Shown here: one piece after another, positions 26,511-34,523 of the stretch
How positions within the stretch are numbered: the stretch's first letter is position 1
Layout: every line of letters starts with the position of its first letter
DNA from: Acidimicrobiales bacterium AG-414-N20
Lineage (GTDB): Bacteria > Actinomycetota > Acidimicrobiia > Acidimicrobiales > MedAcidi-G1
Length of the DNA stretch: 45,259 nucleotides
NCBI GenBank assembly: GCA_003214465.1
Contig: QCLO01000012.1
Span: 1 to 45,259, forward strand
Direction of reading: 5' to 3'
Made by a program: the position numbers and the translations under genes
Notes under the pieces: model-generated
What the model was told of the DNA's origin: nothing
Databases searched by the model: none
What the model saw: only the letters and a program-made list of their open reading frames with translations

Positions 26511-27977
26511 ATGAAAAAGCCAAACATACTATTTATAACTATCGATCAGTTAAGAGCAGATTGTCTTGAAACGCGCTCAGAACGTGTTGTTCAAACACCT
26601 CACTTAGATGCATTAGCTAGCCAGGGTGTTAGATTCGCGAATCATTTCACTCAAGCTTCCCCATGTGGGCCTAGTCGCGCAAGTTTATTAACAGGGACTT
26701 ACTTGCATACACATCAGTCAGTTTTTAACGGGACACCACTCGATAATAAATTTACAAATATTGCTAGAGAGTTTCGTGCAGCTGATTACGACCCATTGTT
26801 GTTCGGATATACAGATACAACCATTGACCCGCGGACAACAGATGAAAATGATCCACGTCTTTTAACCTATGAAGGACATTTGCCAGGTTTTAATGTAGCT
26901 CTCCCACTTCCAGATGATAGAGAAGCTTGGTATCAATGGCTTTCTAAAAAAGGACATGATGTTTCTGATAGAAAAAGATTTCTAAAAGGAATCGAAGAAA
27001 TTGAAATTCCGTTGGGACGAGGAAAAACATGGCCGCCTTCACCTTATAAGACGGATGAAACTGAGACCGCTTTTGTTGTTGGAGAAGTAATTGATCGGTT
27101 AGAAAATTTGCATGACCCGTGGTTCATGCACGTTTCAATATTAAGACCGCATCCACCTTTTGTTGTACCTTCTCCTTATAACGATTTATATGATCCTGTT
27201 GATATAGATGAACCTATATCTCCTAGCGGGAGCGACCATCCGTTCATAGATTCACTTTCAACAATTGATTTTTTTAAGGCTCCCTCAGAGAGTATTGACA
27301 GGCTTCAATTGAAAGCAACTTATTACGGAATGGTCACTGAAGTAGATAATCAAATAGGCAGATTGATTAAGTTTTTAGATCAAAAAGGACTGGGTGAAGA
27401 CACGATTGTTTTGGTGACATCAGACCATGGTGAAATGTTGGGGGATCATGGTTTAGTTTCCAAATTTGGTTTTCATGATCAAGCTTTTCATATCCCCATG
27501 ATTGTTAGATATCCGGCTCTAGATGGTCCTAAGGGTTTAGTAATTGAAGAATTCACAGAGAATGTTGATGTGATGCCAACTCTATTAGACCTAGCAGGTA
27601 TAACTATTCCTGAACAGTGTGAAGGGAATTCAGTTAGGACCTTTTTAGAAGGTGGGAAGCCAGATAAATGGCGAAAAACTGTGCACTGGGAATTTGACTT
27701 CAGAGTATTTGCCGAGAGAATTGAGCTTCCTTTAAATGAATGCCGGTTAGTCGTCCACCGCGATAATCGCGGAAAACTTGTCCATTTTCTCGGTATGCAA
27801 GACATCTTTTTTGATTTAGAAACGGATCAGTATGAGCAAAATCCATTGTTTGAACATCCTTTGATGAAGAGTTTCTCTTCAGACCTAAATTATTGGTTAC
27901 CCGAAATTTCTGAAAGCCCTCTAGTAAATCTATTAGCTACCGCTGAAGGCATGATTACTCTCAAAAACCCAATTTGA
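26511..27977 (+). CDS. Type I sulfatase / phosphonate monoester hydrolase-like
   Basis: Alkaline-phosphatase-superfamily hydrolase, 488 aa. The formylglycine signature is CGPSR (C52-R56) in the CxPSR form, so the Cys is expected to be converted to formylglycine. Metal ligands are in FITIDQLRAD (D12) and SDHGEMLGDHG (D305, H306). The opening and the phrase MLGDHGLVSKF favour the phosphonate monoester hydrolase/arylsulfatase subgroup. No signal peptide is visible, so it is probably cytoplasmic. The neighbouring reductive dehalogenase-like gene is downstream on the same strand (105 nt); the second sulfatase of the window (34524-37103) is a different subtype. Confidence 0.9.
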   Translation: MKKPNILFITIDQLRADCLETRSERVVQTPHLDALASQGVRFANHFTQASPCGPSRASLLTGTYLHTHQSVFNGTPLDNKFTNIAREFRAADYDPLLFGYTDTTIDPRTTDENDPRLLTYEGHLPGFNVALPLPDDREAWYQWLSKKGHDVSDRKRFLKGIEEIEIPLGRGKTWPPSPYKTDETETAFVVGEVIDRLENLHDPWFMHVSILRPHPPFVVPSPYNDLYDPVDIDEPISPSGSDHPFIDSLSTIDFFKAPSESIDRLQLKATYYGMVTEVDNQIGRLIKFLDQKGLGEDTIVLVTSDHGEMLGDHGLVSKFGFHDQAFHIPMIVRYPALDGPKGLVIEEFTENVDVMPTLLDLAGITIPEQCEGNSVRTFLEGGKPDKWRKTVHWEFDFRVFAERIELPLNECRLVVHRDNRGKLVHFLGMQDIFFDLETDQYEQNPLFEHPLMKSFSSDLNYWLPEISESPLVNLLATAEGMITLKNPI

Positions 27978-28053
27978 TTTTTTCTCTGTAACTGTGCTTC
28001 TAGGATTGGTTAGCTTCAACCTATTGAGGTTAAAATTTTTACGAGGGAGACTA

Positions 28054-28095
28054 ATGGTTTTTATTTTTTTGGATTCAAGTAATTGTCGGATCTAA
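28054..28095 (+). CDS. Possible 13-codon leader ORF overlapping the RdhA-like start
   Basis: ATG 28054 follows a good ribosome-binding site (GAGGGAG, 4 nt upstream) and runs MVFIFLDSSNCRI to TAA 28093-28095, ending 13 nt inside the next gene, whose TTG start at 28083 lacks its own site. It might couple translation or be a relic of the real start after a small indel. Confidence 0.35.
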   Translation: MVFIFLDSSNCRI

Positions 28096-29264
28096 TAAAA
28101 GGTCCTTCTTGGGAAGTATTAGAAAATTTCGAGAGGTTCAATCAAGTAAACGATGTTTTTAATCGTGCTTTTTGGGATTCTGAAATTGCCACCGATGGCG
28201 CACGCGAATTTTTTAGATCACATCGTGAACCATTAAAAAAATGGCGCAATGCATCAGGATTTGAACAGAGAGATTACGCGATCAGAAATGCCGCATGGCA
28301 TGTTGCAGATGTATTCGCTGAAATGCGAGATGCAGACGATTTAAGAGATGGGTTTCTTTCACCGTTAAGTCAACTACGGCCCGGCCCAGAAGAAGGTTTT
28401 GATTTGGGCAGCCCAGAACAAGCTTCAAAAACTATTAAGCAAGTATCAAAACTTTTTGGCGCAGATTTAGTTGGCATTTGCAAATTTGATGAGCGGTGGG
28501 TTTATACCCAACGGTACGCACGAAGCTCCAGTGAAGGAAAACCTGAAGGTCTTCCTGTCGGTCTTCCAGAAAATCTTCAAGGCGTCATAGTAATTGGTCA
28601 AGCAATGGATCACGACCTCGTTGATACAGTACCTTCAGCACTTTCAGGCGCAGCGGTAGGCCTAGGTTATTCAAAAGATGCGCTAGTACTTTTAGCAACA
28701 GCTCAATGGCTTTTAAACCTTGGCTATTTAGCGGTACCAAGTTTAAATGACACAGCGTTAGCAATTCCTTTAGCGATTCAAGCCGGACTCGGTGAATATG
28801 GAAGACATGGAATGGTAATAACGCGTGAATTTGGACCAAGAGTTAGGTTTGGCAAAATTTTTACAAATGCTCCAATGGCATTTGATAACCAAATTGAGTT
28901 TGGAGTTACAAAATTTTGCGAAAACTGCAGAAAGTGCACGGATGCATGTCCACCAAAAGCAATACCTGATGGTGAACCTTCACCAGTAAAACTAAATTTG
29001 TCCTCAATTTCAGGTGTAAAAAAATGGTCTGTTGATGGAGAGAAATGTTTTTCTTATTGGGGCAAAATAGTAAGTGACTGCATGATCTGTATGCGTGTTT
29101 GTCCCTATAACAAAGACTTCACAAAGTTTCGACACAAAATAGGTTTGCGCTTAGCTTCAACAAAATTAAGAAACATAATGTTAATGCTTAATGATTTTTT
29201 TGATTATGGAGAACGGCTAAAACCAAAAGCATGGTGGAATGGTGAAAGTCGTAGAAGGATCTGA
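28083..29264 (+). CDS. Reductive dehalogenase (RdhA)-like Fe-S protein, short and cytoplasmic
   Basis: Corrinoid/Fe-S protein of the reductive-dehalogenase superfamily, about 393 aa. Two ferredoxin-type cysteine clusters lie near the C-terminus: C279-x2-C282-x2-C285-x3-C289-P and C333-x2-C336-x3-C340-P, with a lone C322 preceded by a conserved KKWSVDGEKC that is typical of RdhA. It has no Tat signal and no adjacent RdhB membrane anchor, so it resembles the catabolic, cytosolic class rather than the respiratory one, yet lacks extra C-terminal electron-transfer domains. The start is uncertain: an in-frame TAA directly precedes TTG 28083. Epoxyqueuosine reductase QueG is a distant relative but fits less well. 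Confidence 0.78.
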   Translation: MSDLIKGPSWEVLENFERFNQVNDVFNRAFWDSEIATDGAREFFRSHREPLKKWRNASGFEQRDYAIRNAAWHVADVFAEMRDADDLRDGFLSPLSQLRPGPEEGFDLGSPEQASKTIKQVSKLFGADLVGICKFDERWVYTQRYARSSSEGKPEGLPVGLPENLQGVIVIGQAMDHDLVDTVPSALSGAAVGLGYSKDALVLLATAQWLLNLGYLAVPSLNDTALAIPLAIQAGLGEYGRHGMVITREFGPRVRFGKIFTNAPMAFDNQIEFGVTKFCENCRKCTDACPPKAIPDGEPSPVKLNLSSISGVKKWSVDGEKCFSYWGKIVSDCMICMRVCPYNKDFTKFRHKIGLRLASTKLRNIMLMLNDFFDYGERLKPKAWWNGESRRRI

Positions 29265-29267
29265 TTC

Positions 29268-29489
29268 TTAAGATTCGTTTGAACTTTTAGCTTCAATACT
29301 TTCTATTTCCTTATTTAGTCTTTTTATTGTTTCACTGGCTTTTGTTTTAAAGACGAAGGGAAATATTGCGTGAACAATTCCAGCAGCTGATGCTGCCACC
29401 ATTGAAAAAGAAATTTTTAAAGCCCTAAGTGCGTGTTCCGACCATGATTCTCCAACTGTTGATGGATGATCTGAAAAAATACCGATAAT
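29268..29489 (-). CDS. DUF6356-like small membrane protein lacking a standard start codon
   Basis: On the minus strand the frame reads IFSDHPSTVGESWSEHALRA, then a hydrophobic stretch with AASAAGIVHAIFPFVF and TKASETIKRL, the pattern of DUF6356 proteins (HP.xVGExYxEH, VHAxxPFxF, AS). The preceding in-frame codon is TAG five codons upstream, and no ATG, GTG or TTG lies between; the first candidate is ATT at 29489, 8 nt after AGG. It may use a rare ATT/ATC start, or carry an upstream frameshift. It ends 3 nt from the RdhA-like stop (convergent) and sits 48 nt after metB on the same strand. Function unknown. Confidence 0.6.
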   Translation of the reverse strand: MIGIFSDHPSTVGESWSEHALRALKISFSMVAASAAGIVHAIFPFVFKTKASETIKRLNKEIESIEAKSSNES

Positions 29490-29537
29490 GAAGAATACCT
29501 AAAAATAGTTATTCGAAAGGAATCCGCCAAAATCTAG

Positions 29538-30725
29538 TTAAATAGCCAGTGCTTGTTCTAGGTCTCCAACGAGATCTTCGATTGACTCTATACCGACTGA
29601 AATACGTATTAGATCCTCCGGTACTTCGAGTGCAGAACCTGCAACTGATGCGTGTGTCATTACCCCAGGGTGTTCGATCAACGATTCAACAGCTCCAAGA
29701 GATTCTGCCAATGTGAAGACTTTTGTAGAAGCAGCAACTTTTTCTGCCATCGCAATACCACCAGAGACTGTGAAGGAAACCATTCCGCCGAAGTTACTCA
29801 TCTGACTTACGGCAATTTCATGTCCTTTGTTGCTTTCAATACCTGGGTAGAAAACTTGTTTTACTTTTGGATGTTCACTCAACATACTTACGACCGCTTT
29901 GGCGTTTTCACAGTGCCGATCCATACGAACGGCTAGTGTTTTAATTCCTCTTAAAACCAGATAGCAATCGAATGGGCTCGGGACAGCTCCAACCGCATTT
30001 TGTGTAAAGGAAAGATGTTCTACAAGCTTTTCGTTATTTGTCGCCACAAACCCGCCAACTACATCGCTGTGACCGCCCAAATATTTTGTAGCTGAATGAA
30101 CAACCGCATCAGCGCCTAAAGTAATAGGTTTTTGTAAATAGGGCGTAGCAAAAGTGTTATCGACTATCAGCAATCCTCCAAGCTCATGAGCAATATCGGA
30201 GATTTTTTGAATGTCTACAACATTAAGTAGTGGGTTCGTAGGAGTTTCAAGCCAAACTATTTTCGTTTCGTTAGTCCAAGTTTCTCTAAGAGAATTTGGA
30301 TCGCTGAGATCTATTGCTTCATTAGAGATTTTATTTTGACCATATATTTTGTCTATTAATCTAAAAGACCCTCCGTAAGCATCGTTTCCTAAGATAATTT
30401 TGTCGCCTGGTTGTAAAAAGCGGAGCAAAGAATCTTCCGCTGCCATTCCACTAGAAAACGCAAAGCCATATTGGGCGCACTCAAGACTTGCTAGACATGT
30501 TTCATATGCATGTCTAGTCGGATTACCTGTTCTTGCATACTCATATCCGAACTTTGGCTTTCCAACAGCGTCTTGTGCAAATGTGGTTGATAACGAAATA
30601 GGTGTTACAACCCCGCCCGTACGTGAATCATGTGGTTGGCCTGCCCTAATGGCTCTGGTTTCAAAGCCAAAGTCTTCATGGTCTTCAAAACCTGACATTA
30701 GTGGGTCGCCACCGTGTGTTTCCAT
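29538..30725 (-). CDS. metB: Cystathionine gamma-synthase/lyase (Cys/Met metabolism PLP enzyme)
   Basis: PLP-dependent transsulfuration enzyme, 395 aa from ATG 30725. Family motifs are PLP contacts YEYARTGNPTR (61-71) and FAFSSGMAA, then the Schiff-base lysine in SATKYLGGHSD (K214), and the C-terminal SLGAVESLIEHPGVMTH. Starts nearby are ambiguous (TTG 30728, ATG 30698). Whether it acts as a gamma-synthase (making cystathionine) or a gamma-lyase (breaking it) is not decidable by motif. It starts 14 nt after the cbs stop, so the two form a transsulfuration operon as in mycobacteria. Confidence 0.92.
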   Translation of the reverse strand: METHGGDPLMSGFEDHEDFGFETRAIRAGQPHDSRTGGVVTPISLSTTFAQDAVGKPKFGYEYARTGNPTRHAYETCLASLECAQYGFAFSSGMAAEDSLLRFLQPGDKIILGNDAYGGSFRLIDKIYGQNKISNEAIDLSDPNSLRETWTNETKIVWLETPTNPLLNVVDIQKISDIAHELGGLLIVDNTFATPYLQKPITLGADAVVHSATKYLGGHSDVVGGFVATNNEKLVEHLSFTQNAVGAVPSPFDCYLVLRGIKTLAVRMDRHCENAKAVVSMLSEHPKVKQVFYPGIESNKGHEIAVSQMSNFGGMVSFTVSGGIAMAEKVAASTKVFTLAESLGAVESLIEHPGVMTHASVAGSALEVPEDLIRISVGIESIEDLVGDLEQALAI

Positions 30726-30739
30726 CAATTCACCAACTG

Positions 30740-32134
30740 TTAATCTAAAAGGTTTTCCGATTCCGACACAAAATCTTCAACATCAGATTTTGTGAGAACA
30801 GTAATTGGTCTACCTTTATCCAACACCAAAAAAGTTTCTGATTTATCAAATAGTTTAACAACATTGGAAATATTTTCTCCTACGCCAACAAGTTCAAGCG
30901 GAGGTTGTAAAAAATCCTTAACAGTGAGACCGTCACTATTTTTTGAGTTGCTGATCAATATTTCTTTTGACACAGACCCTATTACTTCAGCCGCAGAAAT
31001 AGGCATTTCACCGACTGCCACGGGCAAATGAGAGATCTCATTTTCTTCCATAGTTTTTAAAGCCGATGAAATTGTTTCTTCAGGGTTCAGGTATACAAGT
31101 TCGGGAGTCCCTGAGTTTTTAGATTTAACTGCATCGTGAACAGATTTGTACAATAGCGAATCATTATTATCTGAGAATCCCATTTTTGTCATCCAAATAG
31201 GATTGAAAATTTTACTCAAATAGCCTCTTCCTGAATCAGGAAGAAGCACCACTACAAGATCATCTTCGTTCAGATTTTTCGCAAGCTTTAATGCTCCCGC
31301 TATAGCTGTACCACAGGATCCGCCAATTAAGAGCCCCTCTTCTTCAGTAACCATTTTCGTCATCGAAAATGAATCTGCATCGCTAATAGGAATAGTTAGA
31401 TCTACAATATTTTGATCGTATGTAGTTGGCCAAAAATCTTCACCCACTCCTTCGACTAGATACGGTCGTCCTGATCCTCCTGAAAAAACTGAATTTTCGG
31501 GATCAGCTACGACTATTTGAATATCTTTATTTTTTTCTTTTAGAAATTTCCCTACACCACTAATGGTCCCACCTGTTCCAGCACCTGCAACAAAATGTGT
31601 TATTTGTCCATTAGTTTGTTTCCATATTTCAGGACCAGTTGTTTCGTAATGTGCTTTAGGGTTATTCGGGTTATGGTATTGGTTTGGTTGGAAAGAATTT
31701 GGAGTTTCTTTTACTAAACGCTCGGCTGTCGAATAATAAGATTGGGGATCATCAGGTTCAACAGCTCCTGGACAGACAACTACCTCAGACCCGTAAGCTC
31801 TTAATAAAGAAACTTTTTCTTCGCTTACCTTGTCAGTCATCACAAAAATACATTTGTAGCCACGTTGAGCAGCAACAATTGCCAAACCTACGCCTGTATT
31901 CCCTGAGGTTGGTTCAATAATGGTTCCCCCTGGTTTCAAAAGTCCTTCTTTTTCGGCAGCATCTATCATTGATATTGCTGCACGATCTTTTATACTCCCG
32001 CCAGGATTCGTAGTTTCTATTTTTGCAATCACTGGGCACGGTAAATCTGATGCAATTTTTTTCAATTGCACCATGGGTGTTTTCCCGATCAAATCAAGTA
32101 CTGATTCTGCTATATCTAGGTCTGAAAGTTCCAT
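30740..32134 (-). CDS. cbs: Cystathionine beta-synthase
   Basis: PLP enzyme joining serine and homocysteine to cystathionine. It is 464 aa: the catalytic fold has GGSIKDRAA with PLP lysine K49, the phosphate-binding loop PTSGNTGVGLA, and GTGGTISGVGKFLKE; the C-terminal third from about residue 335 is a CBS-pair domain that normally binds an adenosine-type ligand such as S-adenosylmethionine. The size and CBS pair distinguish it from O-acetylserine sulfhydrylase. It is upstream of metB on the same strand, so homocysteine can be converted to cysteine or back. A GAAGAG precedes the ATG. Confidence 0.93.
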   Translation of the reverse strand: MELSDLDIAESVLDLIGKTPMVQLKKIASDLPCPVIAKIETTNPGGSIKDRAAISMIDAAEKEGLLKPGGTIIEPTSGNTGVGLAIVAAQRGYKCIFVMTDKVSEEKVSLLRAYGSEVVVCPGAVEPDDPQSYYSTAERLVKETPNSFQPNQYHNPNNPKAHYETTGPEIWKQTNGQITHFVAGAGTGGTISGVGKFLKEKNKDIQIVVADPENSVFSGGSGRPYLVEGVGEDFWPTTYDQNIVDLTIPISDADSFSMTKMVTEEEGLLIGGSCGTAIAGALKLAKNLNEDDLVVVLLPDSGRGYLSKIFNPIWMTKMGFSDNNDSLLYKSVHDAVKSKNSGTPELVYLNPEETISSALKTMEENEISHLPVAVGEMPISAAEVIGSVSKEILISNSKNSDGLTVKDFLQPPLELVGVGENISNVVKLFDKSETFLVLDKGRPITVLTKSDVEDFVSESENLLD

Positions 32135-32235
32135 TTACTCTTCACGTGATTTCTTGAAAGTTAAAGTCTTCCTTTTAAGTTTGCCGACTTAAAACTGTCT
32201 TTACTTACAAAATTGGATTCTTTTAAAATACTTAA

Positions 32236-33750
32236 TTAACGCGAAGCGTAAGCTTTCTGATTTTGTTTACGGTTTTGATGATTCTTATTGTTCCTGTTTT
32301 TATTTGAAGAACGGTTAGATCCTTTAGAGTTTTTTGATTGGCTGTTCTTTTTTGAACTGGAAGTATGGTTTTTATTTTTTGATTGGCTGCTTTGATTATT
32401 AGATCCACTCGGACGGTGCTTGTTTCTATTGCGATTTTTGTTGCTGTTTTTATGTTTGTTGCTACCTCGGTGCTTGTTACTACTGTTATTACTTCTACGT
32501 TTGCCGCTTCCTTGTTTCTTTTGACTACCGTTTTTCTTGTGAGAAGAGTTTTTCGAGTTTGAGTTTTTAGTTTCACTTCTCTCTTTATAAGGAGCTTGAA
32601 ATTTTTTGTCAGAGTTATTTACAGGAGAAAGAGTTTTCAAGATTTCAATATCGGGTTCCATTATTGGTTGATCAATATCGATTTTATGTTGGAGTCGACG
32701 AGCTTTTTTCTTTTGATCGGGAGCCACAAATGAAAGGACCACTCCACTTTGACCTGCTCGGGCAGTTCTTCCTGATCTATGTATGTACGCCTTATGGTCT
32801 TCCGGAGGGTCGTAGTGAATTACAGATGCGACACCGTCTACATGAATTCCTCTTGCAGCTACGTCTGTAGCTATAAGCGCTTGAACACGTCCTTTAGTGA
32901 AATCTGCTAGTGCTCTAGATCTTTGATTTTGACTTTTACCGCCGTGGATTGTTACTCCGTGGATTCCAAGTTTGTTGAGTCGTTTAGCAAGGCGATCTGA
33001 ACCGTGTCGTGTTCTGCAAAAAATAATCGCAGGCCATACTGCATTTATAGCTTCTGCTGTTATCTCTGTTTTATTTGCGTTTGTAATTTTCCAAAATAGA
33101 TGGTGAGCAGATTTGATATCAGGTGTTTCTTCCCCTATTTCATGTCGTATCGGGTTTGTTTGGTATTCACGGGTGAGCTTTGCTACATCTTTATCCAGAG
33201 TTGCTGAAAAAAGAAAAGTTTGCCGTTCCGGATTTGTTTGATCCAATAAACGCCTGACTGAAGGCATGAAACCCATATCAGCCATACGGTCTGCTTCATC
33301 TAAAACTACATGGTTAACATTTGAGAGGTTTACGAAACCCTGTTCAATTAGGTCTTCAAGTCTTCCTGGGCAGGCGACAAGAATATCTATTCCTTGTTTT
33401 AACGACTTGATTTGATTTCCGTAACCTACTCCGCCATATACAACACCAATTTTTGTTTTTCCGGCAAATGTTCGCAGTTCAGAAAATATTTGTTCTGCTA
33501 GTTCTCTCGTTGGAGCGAGAATTAGCGAGCCAGGATGTTTTGGTTCTCCACGTTTGCTGTTTGCGATTAGAGGGATTCCAAAGGCAATAGTTTTTCCAGA
33601 CCCTGTTGGGGCGCGTCCACAAATATCATGGCCTTCAAGTCCATCAGTTATCGTTAGCTTTTGAATTTCAAAAGGTTTTAAGATTCCTTTATTTTCTAGA
33701 GACCTGCAGATGTTTTCAGGCACGCCGAGTTCGGCGAATGTAATTGACAT
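32236..33750 (-). CDS. DEAD-box RNA helicase (RhlE/DeaD-type) with a basic low-complexity tail
   Basis: ATP-dependent RNA helicase, 504 aa. Motif I PTGSGKT (48-54), PTRELAEQ (80-87), motif II DEAD (151-154), SAT (182-184), motif V TDVAARGI (293-300) and motif VI HRSGRTARAG (322-331) are all present. The tail from about residue 380 is a disordered Asn/Ser/Lys-rich stretch with many SxKN- and NKHRG-like units that likely bind RNA. It would unwind structured RNA in ribosome assembly or cold stress. The ribosome-binding site AAAGGA lies 5 nt before ATG, and the leader upstream forms several hairpins. Confidence 0.93.
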   Translation of the reverse strand: MSITFAELGVPENICRSLENKGILKPFEIQKLTITDGLEGHDICGRAPTGSGKTIAFGIPLIANSKRGEPKHPGSLILAPTRELAEQIFSELRTFAGKTKIGVVYGGVGYGNQIKSLKQGIDILVACPGRLEDLIEQGFVNLSNVNHVVLDEADRMADMGFMPSVRRLLDQTNPERQTFLFSATLDKDVAKLTREYQTNPIRHEIGEETPDIKSAHHLFWKITNANKTEITAEAINAVWPAIIFCRTRHGSDRLAKRLNKLGIHGVTIHGGKSQNQRSRALADFTKGRVQALIATDVAARGIHVDGVASVIHYDPPEDHKAYIHRSGRTARAGQSGVVLSFVAPDQKKKARRLQHKIDIDQPIMEPDIEILKTLSPVNNSDKKFQAPYKERSETKNSNSKNSSHKKNGSQKKQGSGKRRSNNSSNKHRGSNKHKNSNKNRNRNKHRPSGSNNQSSQSKNKNHTSSSKKNSQSKNSKGSNRSSNKNRNNKNHQNRKQNQKAYASR

Positions 33751-33786
33751 GTTTTCCTTTAACCCGCGCGTGCAGGTCGTGTTAGG

Positions 33787-33881
33787 GCGTTATATGACGC
33801 TTTCTTAAAAATAGAATGGTTCACGGTGAGGAAGTGGTGTGAACCGAAACCCGCCATAAACCCACCGGCAAAATTTGCCGG
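33787..33881 (-). promoter_or_regulatory. Structured leader of the DEAD-box gene with terminator-like hairpin
   Basis: Read on the minus strand, the leader has a stem CCGGCAAA/TTTGCCGG (33881-33865), then GGTTCAC/GTGAACC (33845-33818) followed by ATTCTATTTTT, which looks like an intrinsic terminator, then a short GCGT/ACGC stem (33800-33787) before the gene. This would suit attenuation or autoregulation. Alternatively the terminator could end a short RNA encoded upstream. Confidence 0.5.
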
Positions 33882-33966
33882 AGTGATTTAATGATAACGC
33901 TAAGAGTTAAAGGTTCCTCGATAACAGTTGATCTTTAGATCGTATTTTCTTTGTTAAGGAATAGTT

Positions 33967-34476
33967 TTAGATTTCGTCGAACCAGTCGCTAATGTCACTG
34001 CATAAAAAAACTTTGTTTTTTTGACAGTTGTTGCAAGTCAAACAGATTGTTTTGCTATTTTGACCTTTTCGTACTGGGTTTATTTCGTGTCCGAAATGAT
34101 TATTGATTTTTTCGAAATCTTGATTTTCATAAGATTTTTTTGTATGCGAACTGACAATGTCTGAACAGGTCTCACACCAAAGAAATAAAATATCTTTTTT
34201 GATATTTCCTTGTTCATCTTCACCGTATTCGACTATCAATTTGTGGTTTTCGTGTTGGACCCAGTAATCAGGTCCAGCTTGGATACGCTTTCCACCTTTT
34301 TCTAAATGGATTAAATACCTATTAAGCCATTGGATTTTTTCTTCAAGTTTCAGTTCAAGTTTTTTAGATTCATTGCGGTCAAATTCCACATTCTCTTGTT
34401 CTACATAAATCAGAAACTCCTGGTACATTTTCTGTAGTTTTTCAGAGAGTTTTATTTCCTCATTATCTAGAACCAT
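33967..34476 (-). CDS. Unknown Cys/His-rich (zinc-finger-like) protein
   Basis: 169 aa, no family recognised. The N-terminal 65 residues are charged, helical and coiled-coil-like (Glu/Lys/Leu-rich). The C-terminal half has two putative metal-binding clusters: C101-x2-C104 with H111 and C145-x2-C148-x2-C151-x7-C159, with H127 and H130 between. The pattern suggests one or two zinc sites, perhaps for binding nucleic acid or protein, but no signature I know fits. A TAATCT box lies 6 nt before the ATG, suggesting a leaderless transcript. It lies between the DEAD-box gene and the sulfatase fusion on the same strand, each separated by gaps. Confidence 0.65.
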   Translation of the reverse strand: MVLDNEEIKLSEKLQKMYQEFLIYVEQENVEFDRNESKKLELKLEEKIQWLNRYLIHLEKGGKRIQAGPDYWVQHENHKLIVEYGEDEQGNIKKDILFLWCETCSDIVSSHTKKSYENQDFEKINNHFGHEINPVRKGQNSKTICLTCNNCQKNKVFLCSDISDWFDEI

Positions 34477-34482
34477 ATATCT

Positions 34483-34488
34483 AGATTA
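34483..34488 (-). promoter_or_regulatory. -10 box of putative leaderless promoter for the Cys/His-rich protein
   Basis: TAATCT on the minus strand (34488-34483), 6 nt before ATG 34476; no clear -35. Confidence 0.4.
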
Positions 34489-34523
34489 ACTTTTTATCTT
34501 TTCTAAAACGAGTTGACTAAACG

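Noticed and set aside
28054-28095. A -1 frameshift at the T-run joining the leader ORF to the RdhA-like frame
   Set aside because: The -1 frame meets TAA at 28080 before reaching the RdhA-like codons, so slippage alone cannot fuse them.
28083-29264. Selenoprotein among the genes of the window
   Set aside because: No gene here appears interrupted by an in-frame TGA with continuing family similarity, so the selAB targets seem to lie elsewhere.
32232-32576. A second Lys/Thr-rich open frame on the minus strand
   Set aside because: It is another frame of the repeat-like helicase tail and follows from its biased composition.
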